From contig JAHHHL010000006.1 of NCBI GenBank assembly GCA_019359375.1, positions 62,001 through 126,000 on the forward strand: a DNA stretch of 64,000 bases. Reading direction: 5' to 3'. Position numbers and translations under genes: made by a program. The stretch's first letter is position 1; every line of letters starts with the position of its first letter. Positions 25,392 to 35,743 of the stretch are shown piece after piece. The stretch comes from Lyngbya sp. HA4199-MV5. GTDB lineage: Bacteria; Cyanobacteriota; Cyanobacteriia; Leptolyngbyales; Leptolyngbyaceae. The notes under the pieces are model-generated. The model did no database searches, was not told the DNA's origin, and saw only the letters and a program-made list of their open reading frames with translations.

Positions 25392-26029
25392 TCAATTTCC
25401 TCAAAAGTTGGCGGCTGCGGGAGAAGTCAGTGCGCAATCCCCTCGCGGCTCGTGCAGATAAGCCACTGCGTAGTGTGTAAGCTCTAAAGCGTGTAGGCTC
25501 TAAAATGACGCAATGACTGCGAAGCGTTTCTGATTCTGAGGCAACGCTGTCTCTAGCAGCCTCAAAATTGTGAATGATGGCAAAGACCACTGAAGTAACG
25601 ATCGACTAAATCAGCTCAATACCTGCTCACAAGAGAAGGCATCAAGCTCTGTAAAAATGAACGGGAAGTCTGGCTAAGAAAGCTGCATTCAACACCAAGT
25701 GCTGATCACTGGCGGTACTCCTAAGAGTCTTCAACCCGCAGCAGCCTCTGTTGAGTTGCATTATAGCGTGTACAGATTTCTCTGCCACTAAAGTTGAAGA
25801 ATCGATAACTGGAAGAGGAGAGGAGTGAGGAGTGAGGAGTGAGGAGTAGAACCAGTTGTTGGTTGTTAGTTGTTAGTTGTTAGTTGTAAAGCCTACTCTT
25901 CGAGAAACAAGCTACGGCATGGCTTCGCTAAGGTTGTTAGTGATGAGCTGTTCCTGACTCCTACTAAAAACCAAAAACTTCCTTGCCTACTGCCTTTTTT
26001 AGCCTTTAGCCTTCTGCCTACTGCCTTTT
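25392..26029. other. rne leader region and STRR cluster
   Basis: About 640 bp between rne and the end of the radical SAM gene. The first ~400 bp have no gene and should contain the rne promoter and 5' leader. STRR runs lie at 25805-25890 (GGAGTGAGGAGTGAGGAGT, GTTGTTAGTTGTTAGTTGTT) and 25950-26065 (CTGCCTTTTTTAGCC, TGCCCTCTGCCCTCTGCC). The last continues into the coding end of the neighbouring minus-strand gene. Confidence 0.6.
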
Positions 26030-28810
26030 TTAGCCTTCTGCCTGTTGCCCTCTGCCCTCTGCCTTCACCCAATCTTCCGGTGTTGCCAAAACCAGTCGAT
26101 CGCGATGTACGTGCAGCAACTGCAATGCCTGACCAGAAGCCTGTTCCAGCATGTAGATGACGTGATCGGGGCGTAGCAACGTGCCATCGTTGCGGTGGCT
26201 GCCGATGTAGCGAAGGGCGATCGACGCTTCATCGTTGATCGCATCTATGGTTAAGTGAAAGAGGCGATCGCGCAGGTTGATGGTCTGCGCCTTGCCGGAC
26301 TTCGTGGTGTGTTCAAACCAGATGGCATCGGCAGTTTGGATGCTGTCTACCCATACTTGCCACGCTTGTAGAGACGGCAGCGCCACAGACGGGCTTTCAT
26401 CACCTGCAACGCCAACGGTCATCACGTACTCTGCCTGGTCTAGCAGTTGCGTGGCAGCAGGTGCGTTCACTGGCACAGATTCTACATGGTAGATGGGAAT
26501 CTCAGCCGGAAGCTGGGCGGCTAATTTTGCCTGGAAGGTTGCCAACTCCATTGGTTGCGTGAGTTCAAAATCCACAATTTCGCCCGCACTCGTCCAGCCC
26601 AGCGGTAGCGCACTGGCAGGAATAATGCGCGGACCTGGATGAAACCCGCCTGTAAACGCGATCGGCAAGGCGGCTCGTCGCACCCCGCGATCGAACAGTC
26701 GCACCAGATCAAGATGGCTCACCAGCGCCATTTCACCCTGCTTGCCCAACCAGACCCGCACCCGCTGCACCCGCTGCTGATTGGGCACAAAATGTCCGGC
26801 AAACGGCGGCATAGCGGGAGGTGGTACCACCACGTTATGCCCAAAATCGGTGCCGCATACCCCACAATGAGAGCACCCATCAAATGAGCAGTCGGGCACG
26901 GTAGCAGCCTCTAGCGCCCGCTGTAAGTCATCCTTCAACCACTGCTTATCAATCCCCGTATCTAGATGATCCCAGGGGAGAGGAGCGTCGAAGGAAGGAT
27001 AAGGGATAAAGGATAAAGGCTTAAGCTCCTTCTCATCCTTTATCCTTAAGCCTTTATCCTTCTCTTCAAACACATTCCACTCGCCCCGTTCAACCTGGCG
27101 ATATTTCCAATCCAGTCCCGATTCAGCGATCGCCTGTGTCCATGCCCCAAACGCACGATCGAGGCTTTCCCACCAGGCATCCATTCCGGCACCCAGTTCC
27201 CAGGCGCGCCGGATGACGGAGGACAGACGACGATCGCCCCTGCCCACAAAATCCTCCATTGCCGAAATGCGGACATCGGTAAAGTTGACCTTTAAGTTGC
27301 GCAGGCGACGAAATTCGTCTTGTAGCAGCCGTTGCTTGCGGGCAAATTCAGCCGTTGAAACCGAATGCCACTGAAACGGCGTGTGTGGCTTCGGTGTGAA
27401 ATTAGAAATTGTGAGGTTAAAGTGCAGCCGTTTGCGACCCTTGGCACTGCACTCCTGTTGCAGCCAGCGCACCGTCTCCGCAATGCCCACCACATCGACA
27501 TCCGTTTCGCCTGGAAGCCCAATCATGAAATACAGCTTGACCTTCTCCCACCCCTGTTCCCAGGCGGTTTTCACCCCTCGCAAAAGCTCTTCATTCGTTA
27601 AGCCTTTGTTGATAATGTCCCGCAACCGCTGGGTACCCGCTTCTGGTGCAAAGGTCAGCCCAGACTGGCGTGTACCACCCAGAATGTTCGCAATGTTTTC
27701 GTCAAAGCGATCGACCCGTTGGCTTGGCAACAGGAGTGAAATATTTTCGTCCTTCAGCCGCTTTTTAATCTCCAGCCCCACCGCAGGCAGCGCCAGATAG
27801 TCCGAACAACTCAGCGACAGCAGCGAGAACTCGTTATAGCCCGTTGCCCGCATTCCTTGCTCGATCGCATCTACAACCGCTGCTGGCTCTACATCCCGCG
27901 CTGGACGGGTGAGCATTCCTGGCTGGCAAAACCGACAGCCCCGCGTGCAGCCTCGGCGGATTTCTACCGTAAGGCGATCGTGTACCGTTTCAACATAGGG
28001 CACTAACCCGACAGAATAGGCAGGCATCGGATCGGCAACGCGCCGCAAGATACGGGCAGGCACCTCCGATCGGATGGGGTGAACCGAACCATCCAGTGCC
28101 GCCTCATAAAACTGAGGAACGTACACCCCTGGTATTTGAGCTAAATCTAGCAAAAGGGCTTCTCGGCTCAATCCGGCTGTCTTGCCCTCTTCCAACACCA
28201 ACCCGATTTCGGGCAGCAGTTCCTCCCCATCGCCCAACGCCATAAAATCAAAGAAGTCTGCATAGGGTTCAGGGTTCGATGTTGCCGTCTGCCCACCTGC
28301 AAAAATGAGTGGATAGGACGCGTGAGTCGGTTGCTTAAGCGCTAATTGTGAACCATCTGCAAAGTTGCTCTGCGTCTCCGCGTCTCGGCAGTGTTCTGCC
28401 TGTTGCCGTTCTCGCCAGGTCAACGGAATGCCTGCCAGCGCCAGCATTTCAAGAATATTCGTTGCTCCAAGCTCATAGCTCAGGCTAAAGCCCAAAATAT
28501 CGAAGTCAATGAGCGATCGACGTGACTCCACGGCAAACAGTGGCGTTTGCGTTTCCCGCAGTTTCGTTGCCAGATCCGGTGCAGGCAAATAAGCCCGATC
28601 GCACAACTGCCGAGGCTGAGCATTCAGAATGGTGTAGAGGATAATGTGCCCCAGGTTAGAAGCACCCACTTCATAAATCTCTGGATACGTCAGTACCCAG
28701 CGGACGGTCGCTGCATCCCAGGGCTTATGCACAGCGCCCAGCTCGTTGCCCAGATAGCGGGCTGGTTTCAAAATGTCTGGGGTCAATAACGCATCAACAG
28801 CAACCGTCAC
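26030..28810 (-). CDS. TIGR03960-type B12-binding / radical SAM / DUF2344 fusion protein
   Basis: About 926 residues. N-terminal cobalamin-binding-like domain with YEVGASNLGHIILY, a radical SAM core with the 4Fe-4S motif RRGCTRGCRFCQPGM (Cys-x3-Cys-x2-Cys), then a C-terminal DUF2344 domain (QRVRVWLGKQGEMALVSHLD start). The family is widespread and its reaction is not established. GTG at 28808-28810 with AAGGAG six nucleotides upstream is chosen over an earlier ATG (28909) that has no ribosome site. Two STRR-derived pieces occur: an internal stretch (EEKDKGLRIKDEKELKPLSF) and the C-terminus (AEGRGQQAEG). Confidence 0.9.
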   Translation of the reverse strand: MTVAVDALLTPDILKPARYLGNELGAVHKPWDAATVRWVLTYPEIYEVGASNLGHIILYTILNAQPRQLCDRAYLPAPDLATKLRETQTPLFAVESRRSLIDFDILGFSLSYELGATNILEMLALAGIPLTWRERQQAEHCRDAETQSNFADGSQLALKQPTHASYPLIFAGGQTATSNPEPYADFFDFMALGDGEELLPEIGLVLEEGKTAGLSREALLLDLAQIPGVYVPQFYEAALDGSVHPIRSEVPARILRRVADPMPAYSVGLVPYVETVHDRLTVEIRRGCTRGCRFCQPGMLTRPARDVEPAAVVDAIEQGMRATGYNEFSLLSLSCSDYLALPAVGLEIKKRLKDENISLLLPSQRVDRFDENIANILGGTRQSGLTFAPEAGTQRLRDIINKGLTNEELLRGVKTAWEQGWEKVKLYFMIGLPGETDVDVVGIAETVRWLQQECSAKGRKRLHFNLTISNFTPKPHTPFQWHSVSTAEFARKQRLLQDEFRRLRNLKVNFTDVRISAMEDFVGRGDRRLSSVIRRAWELGAGMDAWWESLDRAFGAWTQAIAESGLDWKYRQVERGEWNVFEEKDKGLRIKDEKELKPLSFIPYPSFDAPLPWDHLDTGIDKQWLKDDLQRALEAATVPDCSFDGCSHCGVCGTDFGHNVVVPPPAMPPFAGHFVPNQQRVQRVRVWLGKQGEMALVSHLDLVRLFDRGVRRAALPIAFTGGFHPGPRIIPASALPLGWTSAGEIVDFELTQPMELATFQAKLAAQLPAEIPIYHVESVPVNAPAATQLLDQAEYVMTVGVAGDESPSVALPSLQAWQVWVDSIQTADAIWFEHTTKSGKAQTINLRDRLFHLTIDAINDEASIALRYIGSHRNDGTLLRPDHVIYMLEQASGQALQLLHVHRDRLVLATPEDWVKAEGRGQQAEG
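26983..27066. repeat. STRR-like repeat inserted in frame in the radical SAM gene
   Basis: AAGGATAAGGGATAAAGGAT followed by AAAGGCTTAAG and the inverse CTTTATCCTTAAGCC forms an intergenic-type repeat inside a coding region. It stays in frame and encodes a charged linker between the radical SAM and DUF2344 domains. Confidence 0.75.
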
Positions 28811-28816
28811 GGCGAA

Positions 28817-28822
28817 CTCCTT
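28817..28822 (-). promoter_or_regulatory. Ribosome binding site deciding the GTG start at 28810
   Basis: On the minus strand AAGGAG is followed by six nucleotides and GTG. No such site precedes the in-frame ATG at 28909, so the GTG is the better start. Confidence 0.7.
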
Positions 28823-29014
28823 CCTACATCCAGTACCTGAGTCAATCCTGGCACTGGTCAGTATAGCAATGTTACTTAAATGAACGGTTGCAAGAAGGGT
28901 CGGACTCAAAGAACAAAACCAGCCGACACACTAAACGAGCGCATCTCGCTGGCCAATCACTACATCTACAAGCAAGCTTAGGTTCAGATAGACGATAGCT
29001 GAGACAAGCGTTAC

Positions 29015-29350
29015 TCAAGCCAATGCTTCGGTGAGTAGAGCGCGTCCTTCCAGAATTTCAAAGGCGCGATCGAGTTGAGTGAGTTCCAAAATAATCCGCA
29101 CTGAATGCGAAATGGAGCAAAGGCTCAGACGCTTATTTAAGCGTTGCGACATGTTTAACGCCGAGACCAACGCCATCAGACCGTCACTGTCGATCGACTC
29201 AACCTGAGCCATGTCAACCACGAGGCTCGAATGCTGTTCAGACAGGATGGCTGCATTCAACTCATGTTGGAATGTGACTACGTTCCCAGAATGAAGAGAA
29301 CCAGAGGGTTGAAGAACCGCAGTTTGAGGACGAACAAGGACATTCTGCAT
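29015..29350 (-). CDS. STAS-domain anti-sigma factor antagonist
   Basis: A 111-residue single STAS domain of the SpoIIAA type. LVVDMAQVESIDSDGLMALVSAL (about residues 42-64, in parts) carries the Ser of the DSDG phosphorylation loop. Such proteins release sigma factors or other targets from anti-sigma kinases of the RsbW type, and no such partner is adjacent. The ATG lies at 29348-29350. Monocistronic, with a ~200-bp gap to the radical SAM gene. Confidence 0.85.
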   Translation of the reverse strand: MQNVLVRPQTAVLQPSGSLHSGNVVTFQHELNAAILSEQHSSLVVDMAQVESIDSDGLMALVSALNMSQRLNKRLSLCSISHSVRIILELTQLDRAFEILEGRALLTEALA

Positions 29351-29756
29351 AAGTAAACCTTAACTGGGAGTAGTAACCAAGAGAATTTCAGCTCATGCAC
29401 CCAACGATAGCCGTGGATTCTCGGTTATGCCCAATGGTTGCCCGTCATTTCGCGGAAACTTTATGCGCTCCCGTAGGTTGTTTAAAGTTCTCGCTAAGTA
29501 ATTTTACGCAAACGTATAGATCGATACTAAAAATACGGTTAATGGCAAGGATAGAGATACTTGCCGTCAGCCGCATACGATTAGGAGGAACCAGATGGTA
29601 CAGATGAAACCGAACCTTATAACGACCAAGCTAGAGGCTGTCATCAATTACAACTACACATTGCTTACAGCAAGAGTTCCAGCCCTTAGCTTGGTGTGTC
29701 GAGGCGGGCGCGGCAATGCTGATACCAAAGGTTTCGAGCTGGATTGATAACGTGCC
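29351..29756. other. Intergenic region containing a MITE-like element
   Basis: About 400 bp. Positions 29632-29759 are MITE-A copy 1; 29351-29631 hold the promoter side of the STAS gene and no recognised gene. A GGAGGAACC sequence at 29584-29592 is not followed by an open frame of useful length. Confidence 0.6.
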
Positions 29757-29759
29757 CTA
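29632..29759. mobile_element. MITE-A copy 1 (~128 bp, terminal inverted repeats)
   Basis: Begins TAGAGGCTGTCATCAATTA and ends GGATTGATAACGTGCCCTA, the imperfect reverse complement. The interior (ACAACTACACAT, CAGCCCTTAGC, GGCGGGCGCG, AATGCTGATACC) is shared with copies at 36144-36272 and 54540-54667. This is the most diverged of the three. It has no coding capacity. Its last three bases supply the TAG stop of the LON-domain gene. Confidence 0.8.
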
Positions 29760-30410
29760 GGACAATGTATCGTCCAGCGTATCTTTCAACACCGTTCTAG
29801 CCGCAAGATGGTTCCGCGTTGATGTCAAAATCTCCGCTTCGCGGTTTAAGCGTGCGGCTGTATCCTGTAGTTCCAACAGGGCTTGTTGCTCATCGGCTAC
29901 ACCGTAGAGATTACTGGCAATCCAATAAGAAAGCTCGATCGGCAAGTCTGGCATCGTTTCCGGCAATTCAATCTCCTGTCCCGTCAGCTTTGCCGAAAGA
30001 CGAACGACATCTTGAAGCAATTGCGACACATTGCTTGCCAACGGATCTAAATCGGTTTCGGGAGGATGGTCTTCAATCCACTCCACCAAGCCAACCCGAT
30101 ACGGCTTCTCTCGAACGTATTCTAAAACGCGAAACCGTTGCTGCCCCAGCGTCAACACCTTCATGCGATCGTCTGGCAACCGTTGAAATTCAATAATTTC
30201 AGCACAGCAACCGATCGCAGCAGGTTTACCTTGAGCCTGATCCCACATGACAACGCCGAAGCGTCGATCACCTTCGAGGATCGTATTCATCATGATTCGA
30301 TAGCGAAACTCAAAAATATGAAGTGGCAAAGGTCGCCCTGGGAACAAAACCACTTCAGGTAAGGGGAAAAGAGGGAGTTCTCGAACCGCGATCGATGAAG
30401 AAGGTGCCAT
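29757..30410 (-). CDS. LON peptidase N-terminal (substrate-binding) domain protein
   Basis: A 217-residue protein made of the LON substrate-binding domain only, without ATPase or protease parts. Start RELPLFPLPEVVLFPGRPLPLHIFEFRY (about residues 10-37, in parts) is the family signature; the C-terminal half is a helical bundle with ASNLYGVADEQQALLELQD. Similar stand-alone proteins are common in cyanobacteria and their role is unknown. The stop codon TAG coincides with the terminal TAG of a MITE-like repeat on its 3' side, so the original end may have been altered. Confidence 0.88.
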   Translation of the reverse strand: MAPSSSIAVRELPLFPLPEVVLFPGRPLPLHIFEFRYRIMMNTILEGDRRFGVVMWDQAQGKPAAIGCCAEIIEFQRLPDDRMKVLTLGQQRFRVLEYVREKPYRVGLVEWIEDHPPETDLDPLASNVSQLLQDVVRLSAKLTGQEIELPETMPDLPIELSYWIASNLYGVADEQQALLELQDTAARLNREAEILTSTRNHLAARTVLKDTLDDTLS

Positions 30411-30610
30411 TAGTTATCAAGTCAGAGACAGTACTTCTTCCTCTACTGTACCGTATCTAGACTGAAGCGGGGCAGCCGTATCAGGATTATTACGGCTACT
30501 GGGGTATAAAAAATAGCAGAGAAACGTTTGCTGTCCTGTACAAACACGGAGTCAGTCATTACTGACCATGTATCACCTTAACAGCGACAGCAAGGCGTTA
30601 TTTACCGCTT

Positions 30611-30928
30611 TTAGAGCTTCACTTCAATATCCACACCTGCTGGTAAATCCAGCTTCATGAGCGCATCGATCGTTTTTGAGGACGGCTGATAAATGTCAAT
30701 AATACGCTGGTGGGTACGGGTTTCAAAATGCTCACGAGAGTCCTTGTCTACGTGTGGCGATCGAAGGACGCAGTAAATGCGTCGTCTCGTGGGAAGGGGA
30801 ATCGGACCGATCGCAGTCGCATTCGTCCGGTTAGCCGTGTCTACGATCTTTTCACAGGATGTATCAAGTAACCGACGATCGAATGCTTTCAGTCGAATGC
30901 GAATCTTTTGCTGCTGAATAGTTGCCAT
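30611..30928 (-). CDS. rpsJ: 30S ribosomal protein S10
   Basis: 105 residues, normal for S10, a head protein of the small subunit that also serves as NusE in transcription antitermination. [20 protein letters not shown] start, [30 protein letters not shown] middle (in parts) and the end [11 protein letters not shown] are characteristic. Located 140 bp downstream of tuf on the same strand, as in cyanobacterial str operons that carry rpsJ at their end. A 28-bp palindrome lies between tuf and rpsJ. Confidence 0.97.
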   Translation of the reverse strand: MATIQQQKIRIRLKAFDRRLLDTSCEKIVDTANRTNATAIGPIPLPTRRRIYCVLRSPHVDKDSREHFETRTHQRIIDIYQPSSKTIDALMKLDLPAGVDIEVKL

Positions 30929-31032
30929 TGGAGTAAGCCTAAATTGTCAAGGTTCTGTTTGACTGATAGCCGTCAGCGATCAGCGCTATTTCTTAGAGGG
31001 TGATGTTCTAGAACTGTTGTTCACGACTGCTG

Positions 31033-31060
31033 TAGGGACGTTACATGTAACGTCCCTACT
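31033..31060. repeat. Copy 2 of the 28-bp palindromic repeat, between tuf and rpsJ
   Basis: GTAGGGACGTTACA/TGTAACGTCCCTAC is a perfect 28-bp palindrome nine bases beyond the tuf stop codon. Its position makes it a candidate attenuator or processing site that could set rpsJ expression apart from tuf. Confidence 0.85.
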
Positions 31061-31068
31061 AGGGCAAT

Positions 31069-32298
31069 CTATTTCAAGATCTTGGCAACGACACCCGCCC
31101 CTACTGTCCGTCCACCTTCACGAATGGCAAAGCGCATGCCTTGCTCAATGGCGATCGGGTTGATGAGTTCAACGGTCATTTTGATGCGATCACCGGGCAT
31201 CACCATTTCGGCTTCGCCGCCTTCATCCGTCGTGAAGTCGCTGATCGTACCCGTCACATCCGTGGTTCGCACGTAGAATTGAGGACGATAGCCAGGGAAA
31301 AAGGGCGTATGACGACCACCTTCTTCCTTTTTCAGGATGTACACCTCAGATTCAAACTTGGTGTGGGGTGTAATCGACTTGGGCTTGGCAATGACCATGC
31401 CCCGCTCAATGTCATCCTTTTGCAAACCGCGCAAGAGAACACCCGCGTTGTCGCCAGCCATTCCTTTCTCAAGGCTCTTCTTGAACATTTCGATACCCGT
31501 TACAGTCGTCGAACGCGTGTCACGAATACCAACCAGTTCAACGGTGTCGCCAACCTTGACTTCACCCCGCTCAATCCGACCAGTCGCAACGGTTCCACGA
31601 CCCGTGATCGAGAACACATCTTCCACTGCCATCAAGAACGGCTTGTCAATGTCACGCTCTGGAGTTGGGATGTAGGAATCAACGTTGTCCATCAATTCGT
31701 AGATCTTGTCCACCCACTCGTTTTCGCCACGCTTGGTTTTGGGGTTAGCCGTCATGGCTTCTAACGCTTGTAGCGCCGAACCTGCCACGATCGGAATATC
31801 GTCACCAGGGAAATCGTAGGAGCTAAGCAGCTCACGTACCTCCAGTTCAACCAGTTCCAAAAGCTCATCGTCATCCACCATGTCCTTCTTGTTCAGGAAG
31901 ACCACCAGCCGGGGTACGCCGACCTGTCTTGCCAGAAGGATGTGTTCACGCGTTTGAGGCATGGGACCATCAGCAGCCGACACAACCAGGATGCCGCCAT
32001 CCATTTGAGCCGCGCCGGTGATCATGTTCTTCACATAGTCAGCATGTCCGGGACAATCGACGTGTGCATAGTGACGATCAGCCGTCTCATATTCAACGTG
32101 AGCGGTGTTAATCGTGATGCCCCGCGCTTTTTCTTCGGGTGCTGCATCGATTTCATCGTACTTTTTAGCTGCTGCCTGCCCCAAAGCCGAGAGGGTCATT
32201 GTAATTGCAGCCGTCAGCGTTGTTTTACCGTGGTCAACGTGACCAATGGTTCCAATGTTGACGTGGGGTTTATTCCGTTCAAACTTTGCACGTGCCAT
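31069..32298 (-). CDS. tuf: Elongation factor Tu
   Basis: GTPase that delivers aminoacyl-tRNA to the ribosome. 409 residues, as in other cyanobacteria. GHVDHGKT (P-loop, about 18-25), DCPGHADYV (about 80-88) and NKKD (about 135-138) are the GTP motifs; domains 2 and 3 follow, ending [12 protein letters not shown]. Separated from fusA by 23 bp and so in the same operon; rpsJ follows after a palindromic repeat. Confidence 0.98.
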   Translation of the reverse strand: MARAKFERNKPHVNIGTIGHVDHGKTTLTAAITMTLSALGQAAAKKYDEIDAAPEEKARGITINTAHVEYETADRHYAHVDCPGHADYVKNMITGAAQMDGGILVVSAADGPMPQTREHILLARQVGVPRLVVFLNKKDMVDDDELLELVELEVRELLSSYDFPGDDIPIVAGSALQALEAMTANPKTKRGENEWVDKIYELMDNVDSYIPTPERDIDKPFLMAVEDVFSITGRGTVATGRIERGEVKVGDTVELVGIRDTRSTTVTGIEMFKKSLEKGMAGDNAGVLLRGLQKDDIERGMVIAKPKSITPHTKFESEVYILKKEEGGRHTPFFPGYRPQFYVRTTDVTGTISDFTTDEGGEAEMVMPGDRIKMTVELINPIAIEQGMRFAIREGGRTVGAGVVAKILK

Positions 32299-32321
32299 GA
32301 GTTACTTATTCCTCTTCCTGA

Positions 32322-34397
32322 TTATGCGTTCCCTTTACTTTTAGCAATGATCGTCTCAGCCACGCTGCGAGGCACCTCATCATAGTGGCTAAACTCCATT
32401 GTGAATATGCCTCGACCCTGCGTCATTGACCGTATATCTGTAGCATATCCAAACATCTCCGCCAGTGGAACCTTTGTGGTTACTTTGGCAAGCCCCTGCT
32501 CGACTCCCTGTGCTTCAATCTGACCTCGACGCGAAATCAAATTACCCATGACGGGTCCCAAAAAGTCTTCAGGAACTTCGACTTCAACCTTCATCATAGG
32601 CTCTAGCAGAACGGGTGAAGCCTTCATCACAGCGCTCTTGATTGCCATCGAACCCGCAATCTTAAACGCCATTTCAGACGAATCGACATCGTGATAAGAC
32701 CCATCGACCAGAGTTGCCTTCAGGTCAATGACAGGATAGCCAGCCAGGATGCCCGATTCGCAAGCTTCCTTCATCCCTTGTTCTGCTGGACTAATGTACT
32801 CTTTGGGTATAGAACCTCCAACAATTTTCGAGACAAACTCGAAGCCGCTACCTGGCTCAGTTGGCTCAAGTTCGATTACGACATGACCATATTGTCCCTT
32901 ACCACCGCTTTGGCGAACAAACTTACCTTCTGCCTTGACAGCTTTACGCACAGTTTCCCGGTAAGCGACTTGAGGCGCACCAACGTTCGCTTCAACCTTG
33001 AACTCCCGCAACATGCGATCGACCAGGATCTCTAGATGAAGTTCACCCATCCCAGCGATCACCGTTTGGTTCGTTTCGGGATCAACGTTGACTCGAAACG
33101 TGGGATCTTCCTCAGACAGAGATTGGAGCGCCTTGGACAGCTTCTCCATATCTTGCTTTGTCTTGGGTTCGACCGCTACGGAAATGACTGGTTCCGGGAT
33201 AAAGAGCGATTCTAGAATGACGGGCGCATGATCATCACAAATGGTATCACCCGTGAAGGTCTCTTTGAGACCCAGCACCGCGCCCAAATCACCCGCCCGC
33301 ATTTCATCGACTTCAGTGCGATCGTCCGCCTTGAGAATAATCAAGCGAGAAACCCGCTCTTTCTTATCCTTTGTCGAGTTCAGAACGTAACTGCCTTTCT
33401 TCAGCACGCCGGAGTACACCCGAATGAAGGTCAAACGACCGTAGGGGTCAGCCATGATTTTGAAGGCAAGCGCAGACATCGGTTCTTCATCGTCCGCATG
33501 ACGCTCAGCGATCGTGCCATCCATTAGATGCCCCTGAATGGCGGGAACATCAATGGGGGCAGGCAGGTAGTCGATGACGGCATCCAGCAGCAGTTGAACC
33601 CCTTTGTTCTTGAAGGCAGAACCACACAGCATCGGCACGATCGTGCCGTCGATGGTTCCTTTACGGAGAGCCGCTTTAATTTCAGCCTCCGTTAGCTCCT
33701 CACCTTCCAGATACTTTTCTGTCAGCGTGTCGTCAGTTTCCGCCACAGACTCAACTAGCTTCAAGCGATACTCCGCCGCCAAAGCCTTCATCTCTTCAGG
33801 AATGTCTACTTCCTCGATATCGGTTCCCAGATCGTTGTTGTAAATGAAGGCACGCATCCGAACCAGATCAACGATCCCTTTCAGGTTATTCTCACTGCCG
33901 ACCGGCAGTTGAACGGGCACCGCGTTTGCACGCAGACGATCGCGAATTTGCCCATAAACTTTGTAGAAATTCGCTCCGGTGCGATCCATCTTGTTGACAA
34001 ACACAATCCGAGGCACTTTGTAGCGGTCAGCCTGCCGCCAAACCGTTTCAGATTGGGGCTGAACACCGCCAACCGAACAGAACACCGCAATCACACCGTC
34101 TAAAACGCGCATTGAGCGCTCAACTTCGATCGTGAAGTCTACGTGTCCCGGCGTGTCGATAATGTTGATCTGATGGTTCTTCCAACTGGTACTGATCGCC
34201 GCCGCCGTAATCGTGATCCCACGCTCCCGCTCCTGCGCCATCCAGTCGGTAGTGGCGGTTCCTTCGTGAACCTCTCCAATTTTATGAACCACACCGGAAT
34301 AGAACAAAATCCGTTCAGTCGTTGTGGTTTTGCCAGCATCAATATGAGCGGCGATCCCAATGTTGCGGACTCGCTCGATCGGAACGGTACGTGGCAC
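32322..34397 (-). CDS. fusA: Elongation factor G
   Basis: Translocase GTPase. 691 residues, full length. [15 protein letters not shown] (about 17-31), [15 protein letters not shown] (about 80-94) and NKMDRTGA (about 134-141) are the GTP-binding motifs; domains II-V are complete. The start is GTG with a strong AGGAGGT upstream (about 34406-34412). It lies between rpsG and tuf in the str operon order rpsL-rpsG-fusA-tuf. Confidence 0.98.
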   Translation of the reverse strand: MPRTVPIERVRNIGIAAHIDAGKTTTTERILFYSGVVHKIGEVHEGTATTDWMAQERERGITITAAAISTSWKNHQINIIDTPGHVDFTIEVERSMRVLDGVIAVFCSVGGVQPQSETVWRQADRYKVPRIVFVNKMDRTGANFYKVYGQIRDRLRANAVPVQLPVGSENNLKGIVDLVRMRAFIYNNDLGTDIEEVDIPEEMKALAAEYRLKLVESVAETDDTLTEKYLEGEELTEAEIKAALRKGTIDGTIVPMLCGSAFKNKGVQLLLDAVIDYLPAPIDVPAIQGHLMDGTIAERHADDEEPMSALAFKIMADPYGRLTFIRVYSGVLKKGSYVLNSTKDKKERVSRLIILKADDRTEVDEMRAGDLGAVLGLKETFTGDTICDDHAPVILESLFIPEPVISVAVEPKTKQDMEKLSKALQSLSEEDPTFRVNVDPETNQTVIAGMGELHLEILVDRMLREFKVEANVGAPQVAYRETVRKAVKAEGKFVRQSGGKGQYGHVVIELEPTEPGSGFEFVSKIVGGSIPKEYISPAEQGMKEACESGILAGYPVIDLKATLVDGSYHDVDSSEMAFKIAGSMAIKSAVMKASPVLLEPMMKVEVEVPEDFLGPVMGNLISRRGQIEAQGVEQGLAKVTTKVPLAEMFGYATDIRSMTQGRGIFTMEFSHYDEVPRSVAETIIAKSKGNA

Positions 34398-34501
34398 AAC
34401 TACCTCCTTAGTCTCTGCCGCAGTCGTTACTACCTAGTGCATCTATTAAGATTTTATACTTTCTCAGTGGAATTGAGGGTGGTGATTCCCGCACAGAGAG
34501 C

Positions 34502-34972
34502 CTAATAACGGTAGTGAGCGAATGCCTTGTTTGCCTCCGCCATGCGGTGCGTTTCTTCACGCTTGCGAATGGCACTTCCCGTTTCATTGGCAGCGTCCAT
34601 CAACTCATTGGCGAGTTTGCTTGCCATCGTGCGCCCCGGGCGCTGACGAGAATACTGAATTAACCAACGCAGCGCCAACGCAGTACCGCGATCGGAGCGA
34701 ACTTCCATCGGTACCTGATACGTGGCACCCCCAACGCGGCGCGCCTTCACTTCTACCAGGGGAGTCGCATTCTTGACGGCCCGTTCAAAAACCTCGATCG
34801 GATCAGCTCCTGTGCGCTGAGCAATGGCTTCAAACGCATCATAAATAATGTGAGAAGCCACCGACTTCTTGCCGTGGTGCATAATGCGTCGAACCATCAT
34901 GCTGACCAGTCGAGAGTTGTGAACCGGATCAGGGGGAACAGTGCGTTTTTGAATGGAAGTGCGACGAGACAT
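34502..34972 (-). CDS. rpsG: 30S ribosomal protein S7
   Basis: 156 residues, standard length. S7 nucleates assembly of the 3' domain of 16S r[24 protein letters not shown] start, [20 protein letters not shown] and the basic [15 protein letters not shown] region are diagnostic, and the end is HYRY. Second gene of the str operon; 104 bp before fusA. Confidence 0.98.
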   Translation of the reverse strand: MSRRTSIQKRTVPPDPVHNSRLVSMMVRRIMHHGKKSVASHIIYDAFEAIAQRTGADPIEVFERAVKNATPLVEVKARRVGGATYQVPMEVRSDRGTALALRWLIQYSRQRPGRTMASKLANELMDAANETGSAIRKREETHRMAEANKAFAHYRY

Positions 34973-35204
34973 AGTAGACCTTGAAAAGTGTAGACCTTGA
35001 AAAGTAAAACGTGAAGGACTAGCGCAATAAACACTAAGAGGGCATTGACCAGACTGACAGTCTAGCCGATCAGATTTTCCAATGGAATCAGATTTTCTAA
35101 CAGAAGGGTGCTACAGTAGCCCACTGAAACAGGAGACCACGTCAAACACAAAAATAACGCTGCAAGTAGGCTATCGGGAGATAGCATTTAGAAGTGTAAA
35201 ACGC

Positions 35205-35582
35205 CTAGCTCTTCTTAGGGCGCTTCGCTCCATACTTGGAACGACCTTGTTTACGATCCTTAACGCCAGCCGTATCCAGGGTACCGCGGATGATATGGTA
35301 TCGCACACCAGGCAGATCCTTCACACGACCACCCCGAATCATCACAACCGAGTGCTCTTGCAAGTTATGCCCGATCCCTGGAATGTATGCAGTAACTTCA
35401 TAACCAGACGTTAACCGAACCCTGGCGACCTTGCGTAGAGCCGAGTTCGGCTTCTTAGGCGTGGTTGTATAAACTCGCGTGCAAACACCACGGCGTTGAG
35501 GGCAACTCTTCAAAGCGGGGGATTTGGTCTTCTTCTGCGTTTTCTGACGCTCAGTACGAATGAGTTGCTGAATAGTGGGCAT
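35205..35582 (-). CDS. rpsL: 30S ribosomal protein S12
   Basis: 125 residues, standard length. S12 forms part of the decoding centre. [20 protein letters not shown] start, [18 protein letters not shown] contains the Lys whose substitution gives streptomycin resistance (here Lys, the sensitive type), and [20 protein letters not shown] is conserved. First gene of the minus-strand str operon, so the operon promoter should lie in 35583-35743. Confidence 0.98.
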   Translation of the reverse strand: MPTIQQLIRTERQKTQKKTKSPALKSCPQRRGVCTRVYTTTPKKPNSALRKVARVRLTSGYEVTAYIPGIGHNLQEHSVVMIRGGRVKDLPGVRYHIIRGTLDTAGVKDRKQGRSKYGAKRPKKS

Positions 35583-35743
35583 GATGAGGCGCGTGCGGTG
35601 CGGTTGACTAACTTTTTACAAACTCTAATAGTACCGACAAGTTCTGGTTAATGTCAACCTAAAATTTGAGCTTGACCTGAATCAAGATTTTTACGCTGCA
35701 AGCTTGAGTGGCTCCAAGGGATGAACTCGCTGGGTTGACTCGC

